A DNA stretch of 64,000 bases from Odontocerum albicorne (GCA_949825065.1 OX463864.1:15017327-15081326), one strand, 5' to 3'. Shown: positions 18,800 through 28,980, numbered from the stretch's first letter. Notes: generated from the letters alone by a model not told the origin. Translations and numbers: made by a program.

Positions 18800-19374
18800 A
18801 GTGGAGTTGATTTTTTACGTATGTTAAAAAATTAATAAAAAAGATGAGTTGAAATATTTTGTATGTGAAAGCTTGGGATTGGAATATGTGTTACAGTTAG
18901 AATTCAGAGTTTGAATGTTTCAGCTGAGTATTATTTTTATGAAAAATAAACGATTTTTTTTTAATATCATTCGACGTTTTCTGACCGAAAACCACATCAC
19001 ATATTGACAACCAGAGATCGAAGCTGTCAGATTTTATCTGGCGCAGTTAGTTCGATTACAAATTGACATAAAACAAATAGCTACGTTGTGATGCGACAGT
19101 CAGCCCAAGAGTGGACTCGATCGGCATGGTCAACGACTGGACCGGGTCGGCAGACGGACAGAGATCGCTGCCCCTCGATGTATCGGGTAACGGACAGGTG
19201 TCAACCATACTTGACAGCAACGAATATTTCTATATCAACAAGGAGACCGTGGGGAAAGACCTAAAGTCAATTTTTAATAACTTATAATAATAGGAAAATT
19301 GTAAAGGGCTGTTTCATAATTAAGTCGCGTCAGGGGTGCTTTTTGTGCATATGAATTTATAAAAGATAGTTTAT
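18800..19374. other. unassigned; GC-richer at 19080-19260
   Basis: Bases 19080-19250 hold a GC-rich stretch (GGACTCGATCGGCATGGTCA...) with no recognised protein or repeat. The rest is AT-rich. No terminal repeats seen. Confidence 0.3.
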
Positions 19375-19660
19375 ACACAATTTATTCACGCCATTTCTCT
19401 GTTAGCATAGACAGAGAAAATAGAGCGCCAAACATCTTATCACTAAATGCTTTCTTCGCCTCCAATACATACATATATCTTCTCATACAGTTTATTGTGT
19501 TTTCTTACTGCTCCATCTTTACTTCTTTCAAAATTTCATTCACTTGGTCCCTCGGTTTCATGGTATGATTTGAAAAAAAATTTAACAAAGAGTAAATGCT
19601 TTCGTTGTAGACAGTACAACATTGAGAATTTATATTACATATCAAGTGAATTTCTTTCAA
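19375..19660 (-). mobile_element. LINE-A 3' end fragment followed by a decayed SINE tail
   Basis: At 19388-19560 the plus strand shows CACGCCATTTCTCTGTTAGC with CAGAGAAAATAGAGCGCCAA, the LINE-A terminus in reverse, leading into TTTCAAAATTTCATTCACTTGG. At 19590-19660 CTTTCGTTGTAGACAGTACA is the end of a minus-strand SINE tail. Confidence 0.55.
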
Positions 19661-19844
19661 CCACCCATAAACAGACATATAAGAAAGAGAATCAGACACA
19701 AACCATTAAAAAAAAATGGGGTATCAACAAGAATCGTAATCAAGTCTCGTAAGTGAAAAGAAAACATCTAACGGTAAAAAATCGGGTTGGAAATTGTGGG
19801 TGGAGGGAGGCAGGAGACAACTTCAGCAAACAGCGGTGAAAACA

Positions 19845-20390
19845 CAATTCAGTCTTGTTTGTGCTTCCTCGATGTTGAGGTGAAACCCTTGAAACCGGCA
19901 GGGTTATACCGTTATATAACATAAAGTAGAATTAACAACGTTTGACTAAACAAATTACAATATCACACCTTCTATACTACAAGTATAGATTATTTTTTAT
20001 TTTTTTTATCATTCATACTTTCTGCATGGCCGAACCTTATCAACACCTCATTCTTTTGTATTAAGCACAATTAAATTTGTTTCAATCCACACTATTTCCT
20101 AATATCTTTATTCCTTATTCTGTAAAACATTGTTTACATTGTAATTTGTTTTTATCAAACACTGTTTATTCCACTTCATGTAACGGTGTAACCCTACCGG
20201 TTTCAAGGTTTTCACCTCATCATCAGGGAGCACAAACAAGAAGTATTGTTTATGTTCCCGTGATGGTGAAGTGAAAACCTTGAAACCAGTAGATTTATAC
20301 CGTCACATAAAGTGTTTGATAAAAAAAATTACAATGTCTTTAAACCCCCACAATGTTAATGCCTTAACTATAAATAATATATATTGTTTG
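19845..20390. repeat. Penelope-like tail repeats: one single and one inverted pair
   Basis: A plus copy lies at about 19845-19975 (GAAACCGGCAGGGTTATACC). A minus copy at 20126-20235 and a plus copy at about 20240-20390 face each other across a short spacer. In the minus copy the core is intact in sequence: CTGATGA, a GAGG...CC element, TTGAAACCGGTA, GGG. The plus copies extend into TTAATGCCTTAACTATAAAT, which is the outer end of this repeat at several loci. Confidence 0.75.
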
Positions 20391-20426
20391 CATTGGTATT
20401 GAGTTTCAATCCACAGTTATCATGCT

Positions 20427-20489
20427 CAGTCACAAGGGATATACCACCAGCAAAGCATGCTTTTGATGGTGGTATATCCTTTGTGACTG
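20427..20489. repeat. 28-bp inverted repeat, 7-base loop
   Basis: 20427-20454 and 20462-20489 are reverse-complementary with two mismatches; the arm includes GGGATATACCACCA and the loop is GCATGCT. It forms a tight hairpin directly downstream of the Penelope-like tail. No known element recognised. Confidence 0.85.
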
Positions 20490-21744
20490 AATACAAAACT
20501 AATAACATACTTCAATGGCCAAGTCAGTATGGTGTCTTTTTCTTACTTAGGGGCTGTTGGTATGATTCCTATTGGTATCAGTTTTTTTTTTGTCAAAAGG
20601 ATTAAAGTCTGGCTTTTTATTAATGGTCTTATATTATTTTTCGTAACATTCTACGCAATACTTTTATCTCTAAAGTAAAAAAAAAATTAACAATATTTAA
20701 CTTGGATTCAATCAACAATATCATCCCTTAGGCCGTATCCTTGCACCTTCCTACACCACCCCTAGAGAGGGTAACATTATTAAGCCATCTGACCAGCACG
20801 TATCCTGTAGCGCCATTGGCTCGATTCGTCCTTGCTATATCGTAGACGAAGCGACGTGATATGGATTAACAGTAAATATATTTTACTTCAAAAATGTCTT
20901 GCCCTATTTCGATGTTTACCAGATTTCACAATACATTGATCCCTCGTTATCCGCGGGGGTTACGTTCCGTCAACATGACACGAATAATGATACCGCAGAT
21001 AAAAAGACTACGCGTCCATACAAAACTAGGGTTAGGTGCACAATTTAAGACGGGAGATATATATTTATTTTCATACCGTCTCTGAAAATAAATTATTATT
21101 GAATGAAAGAGATTTTGTAATACATAAACGAGTCAAATTTCACATTGAAAAATTCAATGTTTATTAAAGAAATTAATTGAAAATAAAATGGACCCAGCAT
21201 TTTTAAACGCTGGATTGTTGAATTTGACCCATAACGAGAGATTATCTATTTATGAGAGATGTAATTGTAATGCGCCATAACTAATAGGAGATATTTCTGT
21301 CAAAATACTTTATAAAAACAAAAATAAAAAAAAAGCATACTAATTGCAATGGAATGTCGTTTACATTCTTCTTAATGTTTCAACAACGAGAGACAATTTT
21401 TGGCTTGAGTTCGTTAAGCGGGATTATGTCAATATCGGTCGTCTGGTGGTTGGTTAAACTATAGTTTTACTGCTCAGAGGTTCGGATTCGATGTTCAATT
21501 CAATTAAATAACGATGGTTTATATGGTGTAATTTTGTTTAATGATCACCTCAATGACATTCAAGCCCGAGTTTCAAAAGGATACTGAAGAATGAATAACA
21601 ATACACATGTATTTTATTTTAAAGTCAATGGCGCACTAAAACTTATATAATTCGGAATAGGAGATAGAAAAATTAGTTACCAGTTCACCAAATCAGTTGA
21701 TAAAATCTCAAGTTGATTAGCAAGAATTGTAAATTATAACAGCA
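20490..21744. other. mostly unassigned
   Basis: 20505-20600 contains a decayed SINE head (TGGTATGATTCCTATTGGTA). 21440-21500 has a tRNA-like GTCTGGTGGTTGGTTAAACT...GAGGTTCGGATTCGATG pattern, a possible SINE of another type. Around 20940, CCCTCGTTATCCGCGGGGGT resembles a Tigger/pogo-type terminal repeat, but no partner end was found. No gene recognised. Confidence 0.35.
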
Positions 21745-21850
21745 TGGTTGTCGTGGTCTAACGGTTAGCATTCACGCTTAGTAAGGAGGCACACCAGATT
21801 CGATTCTTGGTAGATCCACTTTCGGGTTAGTAAACCAGACAGTATTAAAA
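21745..21850 (+). mobile_element. tRNA-derived SINE head
   Basis: GTTGTCGTGGTCTAACGGTT (A-box region) and CCAGATTCGATTCTTGGTAG (B-box region) in the normal order, followed by the start of the body (GGGTTAGTAAACCAGAC). The 3' part is missing; a LINE-A fragment follows within 20 bases. Confidence 0.6.
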
Positions 21851-21869
21851 TCTGCTAAGAAGGTAATAT

Positions 21870-22240
21870 TTTGACAGAAGCCGAATAAATGTTGTAGAAA
21901 TGGGTGAATTGAGAAGAATACATGGAGTGAAAATGTATAATACAATACGGAATAAAGTGATTAGAGACGAATGTGGACTTAACGCTGATTTGTTGAGTAA
22001 GATGAAGAAGAGCACGCTGACACGGTTTGGGTATGTGGAACGAATGAATGAAGAAACAGTTACAAAGAACGGGATGGTTAGATTAAGTGAATTGTATTCT
22101 GAAAGAAGAAAACGTAAGAGTCAGAGAAACTGTAAACGTTGGTTGAGAAAGTGTATGGATGTACAATAGAAAATACTAAAGGACGGTGTCGAGATAGGAA
22201 ATTATGGCGTTCTGTCCAATCTGACTACACAAACTCGAAC
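21870..22240 (+). mobile_element. LINE-A 3' end fragment
   Basis: The frame from 21900 reads MGELRRIHGVKMYNTIRNKV then RDECGLNADLLSKMKKSTLT and GYVERMNEE, i.e. the family's C-terminal blocks. A frameshift leads to GRCRDRKLWRSVQSDYTN, the conserved CRDRxLWRSV end of the protein. This copy best shows where the LINE-A protein terminates. Confidence 0.8.
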
Positions 22241-22387
22241 GGTAGGATGTCCAGGTTTGTCATCCATTACAGGCCTTCAGGAGTAGCCCAGTGGATCTCC
22301 TTCAGATCTCCCGCGAGAGAATACGAGTATATTGAACACTCCTCCACGATGTAACTGGCAATCTGGACCATTCCACATGAACTTGGG

Positions 22388-22518
22388 AAATATGTGAAAG
22401 AGGCCTTAAGTGAAAACTAGCCTAAATCCATTAAAAAAATATCTGGGTTTTAGCAGGAATCAAATCTGCAGTGCCGGGGTTGGAAGACAGATGCTCTAAC
22501 CGACTAGGGTACGGAGCA
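22388..22518 (-). mobile_element. tRNA-derived SINE
   Basis: Minus strand: CTCCGTACCCTAGTCGGTTA (A-box region), CTGCAGATTTGATTCCTGCT (B-box region), a T-rich linker and the body GGCTAGTTTTCACTTAAGGC. The tail is truncated. Confidence 0.7.
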
Positions 22519-22519
22519 T

Positions 22520-22918
22520 GATTCATATAAAACTGTAGTTCGAAAGAAGTACGTGTATAGATTCATATAAAACTGTAGTTCGAAAGAAGTACGTGTAAAA
22601 TTCATATAAAACTGTAGTTCGAAAGAAGTACGTGTATAGATTCATATAAAACTGTAGTTCGAAAGAAGTACGTGTATAGATTCATATAAAAATGTAGTTC
22701 GAAAGAAGTACGTGTATAGATTCATATAAAACTGTAGTTCGAAAGAAGTACGTGTATAGATTCATATAAAACTGTCGTTTGAAAGAAGTACGTGTATAGA
22801 TTCATATAAAACTGTAGTTCGAAATAAGTACGTGTATAGATTCATATAAAACTGTAGTTCGAAAGAAGTACGTGTATAGATTCATATAAAACTGTCGTTT
22901 GAAAGAAGTACGTGTATA
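22520..22918. repeat. 40-bp minisatellite, 10 units
   Basis: Ten nearly identical units built from GATTCATATAAAACTGTAG and TTCGAAAGAAGTACGTGTAT. One unit is two bases shorter and a few share the same substitutions (GTCGTTTGAAAG twice), which indicates copying of unit blocks. The first unit abuts the SINE head at 22518. Confidence 0.95.
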
Positions 22919-23009
22919 TTGGTATATTTGAGGATAAAAATATAAATTAAGGAATATAATACGAAATAGGTTGGCAATGATTTCTTATATAATAATAATC
23001 ATCATCACC

Positions 23010-23215
23010 ATTACAAAATGTTCTTATTGGGATAGGCAGAGAGGACAAATATCCACTCATGCATATTTCGCCTCCGCCACATCATCATATACACTATTAT
23101 TATAAAGGCTTTTCACTCTTCCCTTTTTCAGAATTTGATTAATCTGGTTATGCCACGTTTTTCTAGGTCTATCAAAGCTTCTCTTACCTTCTATACTTAT
23201 TTTAAAGACAGAATG
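23010..23215 (-). mobile_element. LINE-A 3' end fragment
   Basis: Plus strand: TTGGGATAGGCAGAGAGGAC (the 3' terminus in reverse), then CAGAATTTGATTAATCTGG and CCACGTTTTTCTAGGTCTA of the RT C-terminal block. Confidence 0.65.
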
Positions 23216-23277
23216 ATTTAACACTTATACGTGAAAAAAAATCTACCCAATGATGTCAAATTAAAGTGACAGGCCTG

Positions 23278-23428
23278 TATGTACTCAACACGTGGGTTAC
23301 CAAGCTTTCATAGCAAAATGTTTTACAATCTGTGGATTCAAACTAATTGGATAACTTGTAAGTTAGTTTTAAACTACAGATTGTAAAATATTATACTTTA
23401 TAAGCTTGGTAAGCAACATATTGAGTAC
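23278..23428. repeat. foldback element, ~68-bp imperfect arms
   Basis: The left arm from TGTACTCAAC through TTACCAAGCTTTCATAG and TGTTTTACAATCTGT is mirrored by the right arm ACAGATTGTAAAATATTATA, AAGCTTGGTAAGCAAC and TTGAGTACAG, with a spacer of only about 12 bases. Arm divergence is modest. It may be a foldback MITE whose interior is lost. No target duplication is evident. Confidence 0.8.
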
Positions 23429-23719
23429 AGTTGGCAGTGCTTTTCTAAGGCAAAATAAGTTTGTCAATTTGATTTCTTCATTGTGTAGAATTTTTTTCAC
23501 GTTAAAGTATTCAATTATTCTGTTCAAAAATGGATTTATACAATGTAATATTCTACTATACATTATAAGATTTCTACAATTAATAACCAATTATATAGAT
23601 AATTTTTGTCAATCTTTCAACGTTCATACTTTCCACATGGCTGAAATATCTAAACGCTTTTTTTCTTCATCTTAAGTACTGCATCTTCTTTCAAGCTGCA
23701 TTATTTTTTGTATTTATTA

Positions 23720-23910
23720 ACACTTCATTGCAAAAACAATTTGGCGAGCTCATTATCAAGCTGCACTCTCTTTCAACAAACCAAACAAAAGAAAATATTG
23801 CAAGTTACATGGTCATAAAAAACATTTAAGTGACTTCCCGTCCCCACGAAATTCACGACATATATGTGAACATACGCTCATAACCCCCACTGTACAGCAC
23901 CGGTACAAAG
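23720..23910 (-). mobile_element. LINE-B 3' UTR fragment
   Basis: CACTTCATTGCAAAAACAAT, then TTTCAACAAACCAAACAAAA, GCAAGTTACATGGTC and CCCCACGAAATTCACGA are the LINE-B 3' UTR in reverse complement. The coding part is absent. Confidence 0.65.
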
Positions 23911-24356
23911 ACTATAAAATATGTGGATGGCTGCCCCGCTCAATCCTCGGAGATTCCGGTTTTCTTCTTGCTTTTGCGGTGAAGAGCAGAAAGAAGAGAT
24001 TATTTTTTGGCTAGAAGAAGTTAGTCAAAATAAAAACACAGTATATGTTCGTTTCAGTAGGTAAGAATATATTTTTTCCCGCTTTTCCGCTCCTTATCTG
24101 CAGCTCATCGCTTATCGTAAGCCTCTTGATTCGACCGTGTATGCCGTCATGGCTTGCTAGCGTCACGCATACCACGCGCTTACCGCGCGTATGGGGTATT
24201 CGATATTCGTGATGATTGTGAAGGCCACGCATAAGGAACCTTTTATTAGAATAAGTACAGGTCAAACACAGATAATACATTAAAATACGACAATATACAA
24301 TAATAATTTCTTAACAATTTCAGAGGTGATATAAAATCAAATTCACTCATCTACTA

Positions 24357-25300
24357 CCTTGATCAAAAAGTTTTACAACCGGCCACCGTGTGGCGCTGTC
24401 AGTCACCCGATTGGAATTCTTTTTTTTGTTAGGTTACCACATCTATCATTGACATTTCCCTCCAAATTTCAGCGTCATAGCTTAACAGTTGTAAAAGTTA
24501 CGCTGTACTGAGTACATCTACCTTTGTGCGTGTTTTCGATTTTTTACAAGTTTGAAAATGGCATCAACTGTGCATCAACGAGTTTGCATTAAATTTTGTG
24601 TGAAAAACGGTTTAAACGGTCCGCAGACCTTGGAAATGTTGGAGAAGTGTTTTTCGGTGGCACGAACGCTTCAGAAGTGGTCGTGAGTCGGTCGAGGATG
24701 ACGAACGCAGTGGCAGGCCGTCGACGTCGAAAACCGATGAAAACATCGATAAAATCAAAGAAATGTTGGCCGAAAACCGCAAATTGACCATCAGAGAGCT
24801 GGCAGAGGATTTGAACATCACTTATGAATCCGCTCAAGACATTTTGGTTAGTGATTTGGGCCTCAGACGTGTCGCTGCAAAACTGGTGCCGAAACACCTT
24901 AATTTCATGCAAAAAAAGGACCGCGTTGAAATCGCGAAAGACATGATTTCCATGAGTTTTTGACCAAAAATAACACGATTAATATCCAGCAGCCTTCGAT
25001 TTTACCTGGTCTGGCTCCCTGCTATTTTTTCCTGTTCAACCGACTTAAAAAACCGCTTCGCGGAACGCGTTACAGCACCCGAGAGGATATCATTAAAAAA
25101 TCGAAGACGGCTGTGATGGACATGCCGAAAATTGAGTACCAGCGGTGTTTCGAGGATTGGATCAAGCGCTGGCGTAAGTGCGTTGCAGTCGATGGGGAGT
25201 ACTTTGAAGGGGACCATATCGATTTTGATGAATAAACTTATATTTTCGATTTTATGAATCCTAAAAGTAGAAAGAAAGTCCTAAAACTTTTTGATCAAGG
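24357..25300 (+). mobile_element. mariner element with catalytic core deleted
   Basis: A 944-bp element with inverted ends CCTTGATCAAAAAGTTTTA (left) and its reverse complement (right), flanked by TA at 24355-24356 and 25301-25302. The frame starting at the ATG near 24558 (MASTVHQRVCIKFCVKNG) is shifted early. The helix-turn-helix region continues from 24763 (ENRKLTIRELAEDLNITYES...LVPKHLNFMQKKD) and stops at 24961. The next 85 residues (LPGLAPCYFFLFNRLKKPLR to the C-terminus) start beyond the third catalytic position. The deleted middle held the first two Asp; the third Asp is replaced (LAPCYF for LAPSDF-type). Non-autonomous, but the ends are well preserved. Confidence 0.88.
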
Positions 25301-25309
25301 TAGTAGTAT

Positions 25310-25500
25310 GTGACGCATACGTTCTATGCACCCACAAAGACGAAAAAATCACCCGAACATTATTTTTCAGTGGTGATATATCATCAATCAAAGGAAAAGT
25401 AAGGGATGGTGGAGAAACACGTTATATGGCCGACTATAAAGTCATCATTTTTTTCAGACGCTTCTTAAAGCATGCAAAGGACTCTTTTGTTATCCCGAAA
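25310..25500 (-). mobile_element. LINE-B 3' fragment
   Basis: ACCCACAAAGACGAAAAAAT, ATATCATCAATCAAAGGAAA and TTCAGACGCTTCTTAAAGCA match the LINE-B 3' UTR and ORF end in reverse complement. It begins immediately beside the mariner right end. Confidence 0.6.
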
Positions 25501-26109
25501 TATAGTAAACAGTACAGTAAAATTATTAAAAAATATCCCGAATAAGACTTAACTTGGGTGAACGATAAAAAGAAGATACTTCGTACGGATTTGGGGCAAT
25601 CGATATACCCAAGAATAACAACATTATTCAACTAACGAACTCGGTATCAGAATTAGCGGCTACCACGCTGAGAGCGAAGGTGTCACTTTTCAGAAACCAA
25701 ATTTGAATAACCAAATCCAAAAGATATCAGATACTTAAAAATGTATAAGTAAGTGCTTCGCTTATTTATTAAAGAATTAGATAACGAACCGAATCTTCGA
25801 TAAAAATCGGTTCGTATGATTCTTCAATACAAAGTTATAGTTCCATCTCTTATGACATATTACGTAGTATGAAACATTTTTTTCTATATACTCGGTAGTC
25901 ACACTGTAGTTATATACGTTTTTAGAACGATTAATAAATTTTTCAAAACCACTGGAAAATATTATTTTATTTTCAAAATGTTGAAACAATGGAGATATAT
26001 TGTAATTTATTAAAAAAATAGTGTCAAAAGTTAATCTCCGAAAACTCTTATTTAATGGGAAAGGCAAAAATTGAATACTTAGGGACAGAGGTGTGTATAA
26101 ACTTTTATG
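25501..26109. other. unassigned; may be the decayed upstream part of the Penelope-like element
   Basis: AT-rich. A 129-codon minus-strand open frame (25777-26166) lies opposite the Penelope-like relic and looks like a shadow. The plus strand, in broken frames, shows nothing I can securely call reverse transcriptase. Confidence 0.3.
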
Positions 26110-26590
26110 TGCTGACTGATAATTTATATATAGGAAAGACCCTTTGAAAAGAGATTTCGTGAGCACAAATCCGCATTAACAAATCCTTTAATTTATTCTA
26201 AAATGGCTAATCATTGTCACCGTGAAAATCATACTTTTTCTATCGATGATGCCAAATTCTTACGTATCAGTAGTAACGGAAATAAATTGGACATATTAGA
26301 GGCCCTAGAAATTTCTAAGTCAGTACATCGATCCGAACATCTGGTAAACAGTTATATCCCAAAAATCTCCCCGCTCTTGGCCGAAATCGTCCCATGCCTC
26401 CCTCACCCCTCAGCCCCAACCGTTGAAGCGTGTATATCGGTACCAGTTCGAACAGAATTTAGTCTTGTTTGTGCTCCCCTGAAGATGAGCCTTGAAACCG
26501 GTAGGGTTATACCGTTACAAAAAAGTGGAATAAAGAGTGTTTGATATACAACGTTAATATCTTAACTATAAACAATATAATGGAGAGATT
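26110..26590 (+). pseudogene. Penelope-like retroelement C-terminus (GIY-YIG) and tail
   Basis: Plus strand: LYIGKT (about 26124-26141), a frameshift, then RPFEKRFREHKSALTNP and SKMANHCHRENHTFSIDDAK, then ISSNGNKLDILEALEISKS. This is the GIY-YIG endonuclease domain and C-terminal block of Penelope-like elements, which combine a reverse transcriptase with this nuclease. The frame stays open to about 26544. At 26458-26580 it runs straight into the type 1 tail repeat with CCC (26476-26478), CTGAAGA, GAAACCGGTA (26494-26503) and GGG. This locus physically ties the dispersed tail repeats to a Penelope-like element. The reverse transcriptase itself is not recognisable here. Confidence 0.75.
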
Positions 26591-26639
26591 ATTTCTACGC
26601 CCCTTTAATTTTTTTCCACTCAAATAGGATTTGATATCT

Positions 26640-26800
26640 AAATAAAAATAATCAATCACAAGGGTCCAAGTCGGCACTGCAGGGTGGGTGATTCAACTCT
26701 CGGAAACCGCATAATTGAATGGCAGTAACATAACATGCATAAGTGTGCATTGGCGCATTGTTTTGCAATAATCTCACGCCTCGTAACACAGACTGTTGAT
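26640..26800 (-). pseudogene. mariner transposase fragment around Asp2-Asp3
   Basis: Minus strand: RLLQNNAPMHTYACYVTAI then RELNHPPCSADLDPCD. It aligns with the canonical (L)QDNAPxHT...HPPYSPDLAPSD block. Asp2 is changed to Asn (QNN for QDN) and the third motif is altered. Only about 50 residues survive; no terminal repeats seen. Confidence 0.7.
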
Positions 26801-27338
26801 GAGTTGTGCTCGGAGTATCGGTCCGATTTAAGGACAACTTACTCCTTCATTGAATATTGTGAAACGGACGTGGAATATTTTGGGTGGTGGAGAAAAGAAC
26901 ACATATTAATGTTATATAATATATACTATATATACGATGGTGGATCAAATATAAATCAGATTTTTTTGTTGTATTCACTATAAACGGTTTTAATCCATCA
27001 TTGTTCACTTGCCGGGAACATCTAAATTTGAGTGAATAGCCATATATAAGAAAAAAGAAAAACTTCAAAGCGAAACGGTTTCGTTTCGTCTTCAGCCTGG
27101 GGAGTTTAGTAGAGGGAAACACGAGACGGCTCAAGTCATCCGATCTCTGAAGAAGCGCCATAAAACAAAATGCGTCAAAATAATTGGACATCTTGTCAAT
27201 CGGCGTTACACTAAAAATATCGGCCATTCGTAATACCTTGAGGAATTCTCGGACCATTGGTTGGAAGAAAAATTAATATTCCAGTTGAGAGAAAGGGGGG
27301 AAACAGGTGAAATTAATTAAAACAGAAGAATTGTACGT
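26801..27338. other. unassigned
   Basis: A 136-codon minus-strand frame (26847-27257) is open, but its translation has no recognised domain and a lysine/phenylalanine-rich low-complexity middle. I cannot tell a transposon relic from chance. No repeats recognised. Confidence 0.3.
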
Positions 27339-27480
27339 CAGGGGTACCCAAATTTACTGCACGAAAGGCCGCATTAGGATATTGAAAATTTTAGACTAGG
27401 TGGACCGGATCGAAAAAAATACATGACTCTTTTATTCTTTAAGGACTACGTACAGATAATTAATCTGTTTTTACTATCGT
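27339..27480 (+). mobile_element. hAT-like transposon terminus
   Basis: CAGGGGTACCCAAATTTACT at 27339 has the CAGGGGTxxCCAAA pattern of hAT-superfamily ends, followed by GCACGAAAGGCCGCATTAGG, also typical of sub-terminal hAT sequence. The other end and the 8-bp duplication were not found. Confidence 0.5.
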
Positions 27481-27504
27481 TATCTTGTGTAAATTGTTGT
27501 ATAT

Positions 27505-27858
27505 GATACAAAGTCGCCGTGGCCTAATTGAAAAAACACCTTTCTTATAATCCAGGTGTCATGGATTCAATTCCAAAGGTAATCGATCCGGCGATCTTCG
27601 GGTAGGGAATTAAGCGTCTTACCAACTAGGGCACAGATGTCGTCAATATATTGTATTACAATTTCGTTGTATAAAGTACAACCTGGCGGGCTTATAGCCG
27701 AGTGGCAATATCTTCCAATCAACCACAAAGATGTTAAAGAGGCCTTAAGTGAACACCAGACTGGAATCTTTTTTAAAAACACCTGGATTCCAAACCCGCC
27801 ACTTCTGGGTCGGGATACAAGCGATTTACCAACTAGGCCACGGAGGTCGTCTATTTAT
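27505..27858. mobile_element. clustered tRNA-derived SINEs (plus fragment, then minus copy)
   Basis: 27505-27585 is a plus-strand head (GTCGCCGTGGCCTAATTG, GGATTCAATTCC). 27580-27640 is a minus-strand head fragment. 27648-27858 is a nearly complete minus copy: CCGTGGCCTAGTTGGTAAAT, then the B-box region, the CACTTAAGGCC body, a hairpin remnant (GATATTGCCACTCGGC) and GTACTTTATACAACGAAATT. Several SINEs have landed on one another. Confidence 0.7.
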
Positions 27859-27864
27859 ACTGAA

Positions 27865-27990
27865 TATTTGTTTTGTTAGTCTTTCTTCCTTCATTCGTTC
27901 CGCGTGCCTTAACCATCTTAGAGTGTTCTTCTTCACCTTACTCAATACAATAGCCTTAAGTTCACATTAATCCCTAGTCACTTAATTTCG
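27865..27990 (-). mobile_element. LINE-A internal fragment
   Basis: Plus strand TTTGTTTTGTTAGTCTTTCT, TCATTCGTTCC, AACCATCTTAGAGTG and CCTTAAGTTCACATTAATCC: the LINE-A C-terminal coding block in reverse (region of TKQIY, RWFGH and KSDV). Both ends are missing. Confidence 0.6.
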
Positions 27991-27995
27991 ATATA

Positions 27996-28227
27996 TTTTT
28001 GAAGATACAGTATTACAAAAATCATTTTTGAAGATACAGTATTACAAAAATCATTTTTGAAGATACAGTATTACAAAAATCATTTTTGAAGATACAGTAT
28101 TACAAAAATCATTTTTGAAGATACAGTATTACAAAAATCATTTTTGAAGATACAGTATTACAAAAATCATTTTTGAAGATACAATATTACAAAAATCATT
28201 TTTGAAGATACAGTATTACAAAAATCA
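27996..28227. repeat. 29-bp minisatellite, 8 units
   Basis: Eight near-perfect units of TTTTTGAAGATACAGTATTA plus CAAAAATCA. One unit differs at one base (ACAATATT). Very homogeneous, hence recent. Confidence 0.95.
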
Positions 28228-28424
28228 CAGCAATCCAACGGGAATACGTTGTGAATTCTTGACGCAAGGCACTGTTTGTTCCTCCGAATGAAATATGAAC
28301 AAATGATTTGATACAAATATTAAACAATTTGATAATTAAAAAAAATAATGCGCTAAATTAATGCATTTTGTAACATAACTTTTGTCCACGAATGATCCAT
28401 AAAATTAATAAATCAATTTTATTG

Positions 28425-28640
28425 TACTGTATTACACTTTTGTTGTACACAATACAACCTGGTGGGATTATTGCCATGTGGCAATCTCTTACGACCAACC
28501 AGAAATCTGTTTAATAGGCCTTAAGTGCAATCCAGACTGGAAGCCTTTTTTTTAAGTCTGGGTTCCTGCAGGATTTGAAACCGCAACCTCCAGGTTGGGA
28601 GACAAGTGTTTTACCAAGTAGGCGACGGAGGTCGTCTAAT
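28425..28640 (-). mobile_element. tRNA-derived SINE, nearly complete
   Basis: Minus strand: GACGACCTCCGTCGCCTACT, GGAGGTTGCGGTTTCAAATC, a body with CTGGATTGCACTTAAGGCC, GGTCGTAAGAGATTGCCACA, the hairpin TTGCCACATGGCAA and a tail ending CACCAGGTTGTATTGTGTAC, ACAAAAG. Confidence 0.8.
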
Positions 28641-28689
28641 TAATTTAGGGTTACTTTCCTATTTCTTTTTTACTTATATCGTCAAAATA

Positions 28690-28980
28690 TATCTTGTGAA
28701 CTTAAGACAGATGTGTTGAATATAATGAAGGAGAGCACGTTGAGATGGTTTAGGCATGTGGAACGAATGAAATAAGAAAGACAAACAAAACAAATATATA
28801 GGGAAAATGTATGTGGAAGGCGTGTGAGAGGAAGACCAAGGAAAGTATGGTTGGATCAACTGAATGATAATCTGAGTGAAACAAACGTAGAAAGACAGAG
28901 AAAACGTAGTTGTACTGATGTAAAGGAGGCTAAGGATGTGTTGAGATAAGTCTGGCGCTGTCTTCCATGTCGGGAAAGAC
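28690..28980 (+). mobile_element. LINE-A 3' end fragment
   Basis: Plus strand: CELKTDVLNIMKESTLRWFR then HVERMK; after frame changes GRRVRGRPRKVWLDQLNDNL and a terminal VWRCLPCRERRDGM-like reading. The 3' terminus TTCCATGTCGGGAAAGACGT is a diverged form of the family end. Confidence 0.75.

Noticed and set aside
20940..20975. Tigger/pogo-type terminal repeat (CCCTCGTTATCCGCGGGGG)
   Set aside because: Only one end is seen and no transposase nearby; kept only as a note in the interval entry.
22520..22918. CRISPR-like array of regularly spaced repeats
   Set aside because: Units are contiguous with no unique spacers; plain minisatellite, and the sequence is eukaryotic.
25777..26166. 129-codon minus-strand open frame as a gene
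   Set aside because: It overlaps the Penelope-like relic on the opposite strand and is rich in Phe, Tyr, Asn and Ile as expected of AT-rich antisense; no domain.
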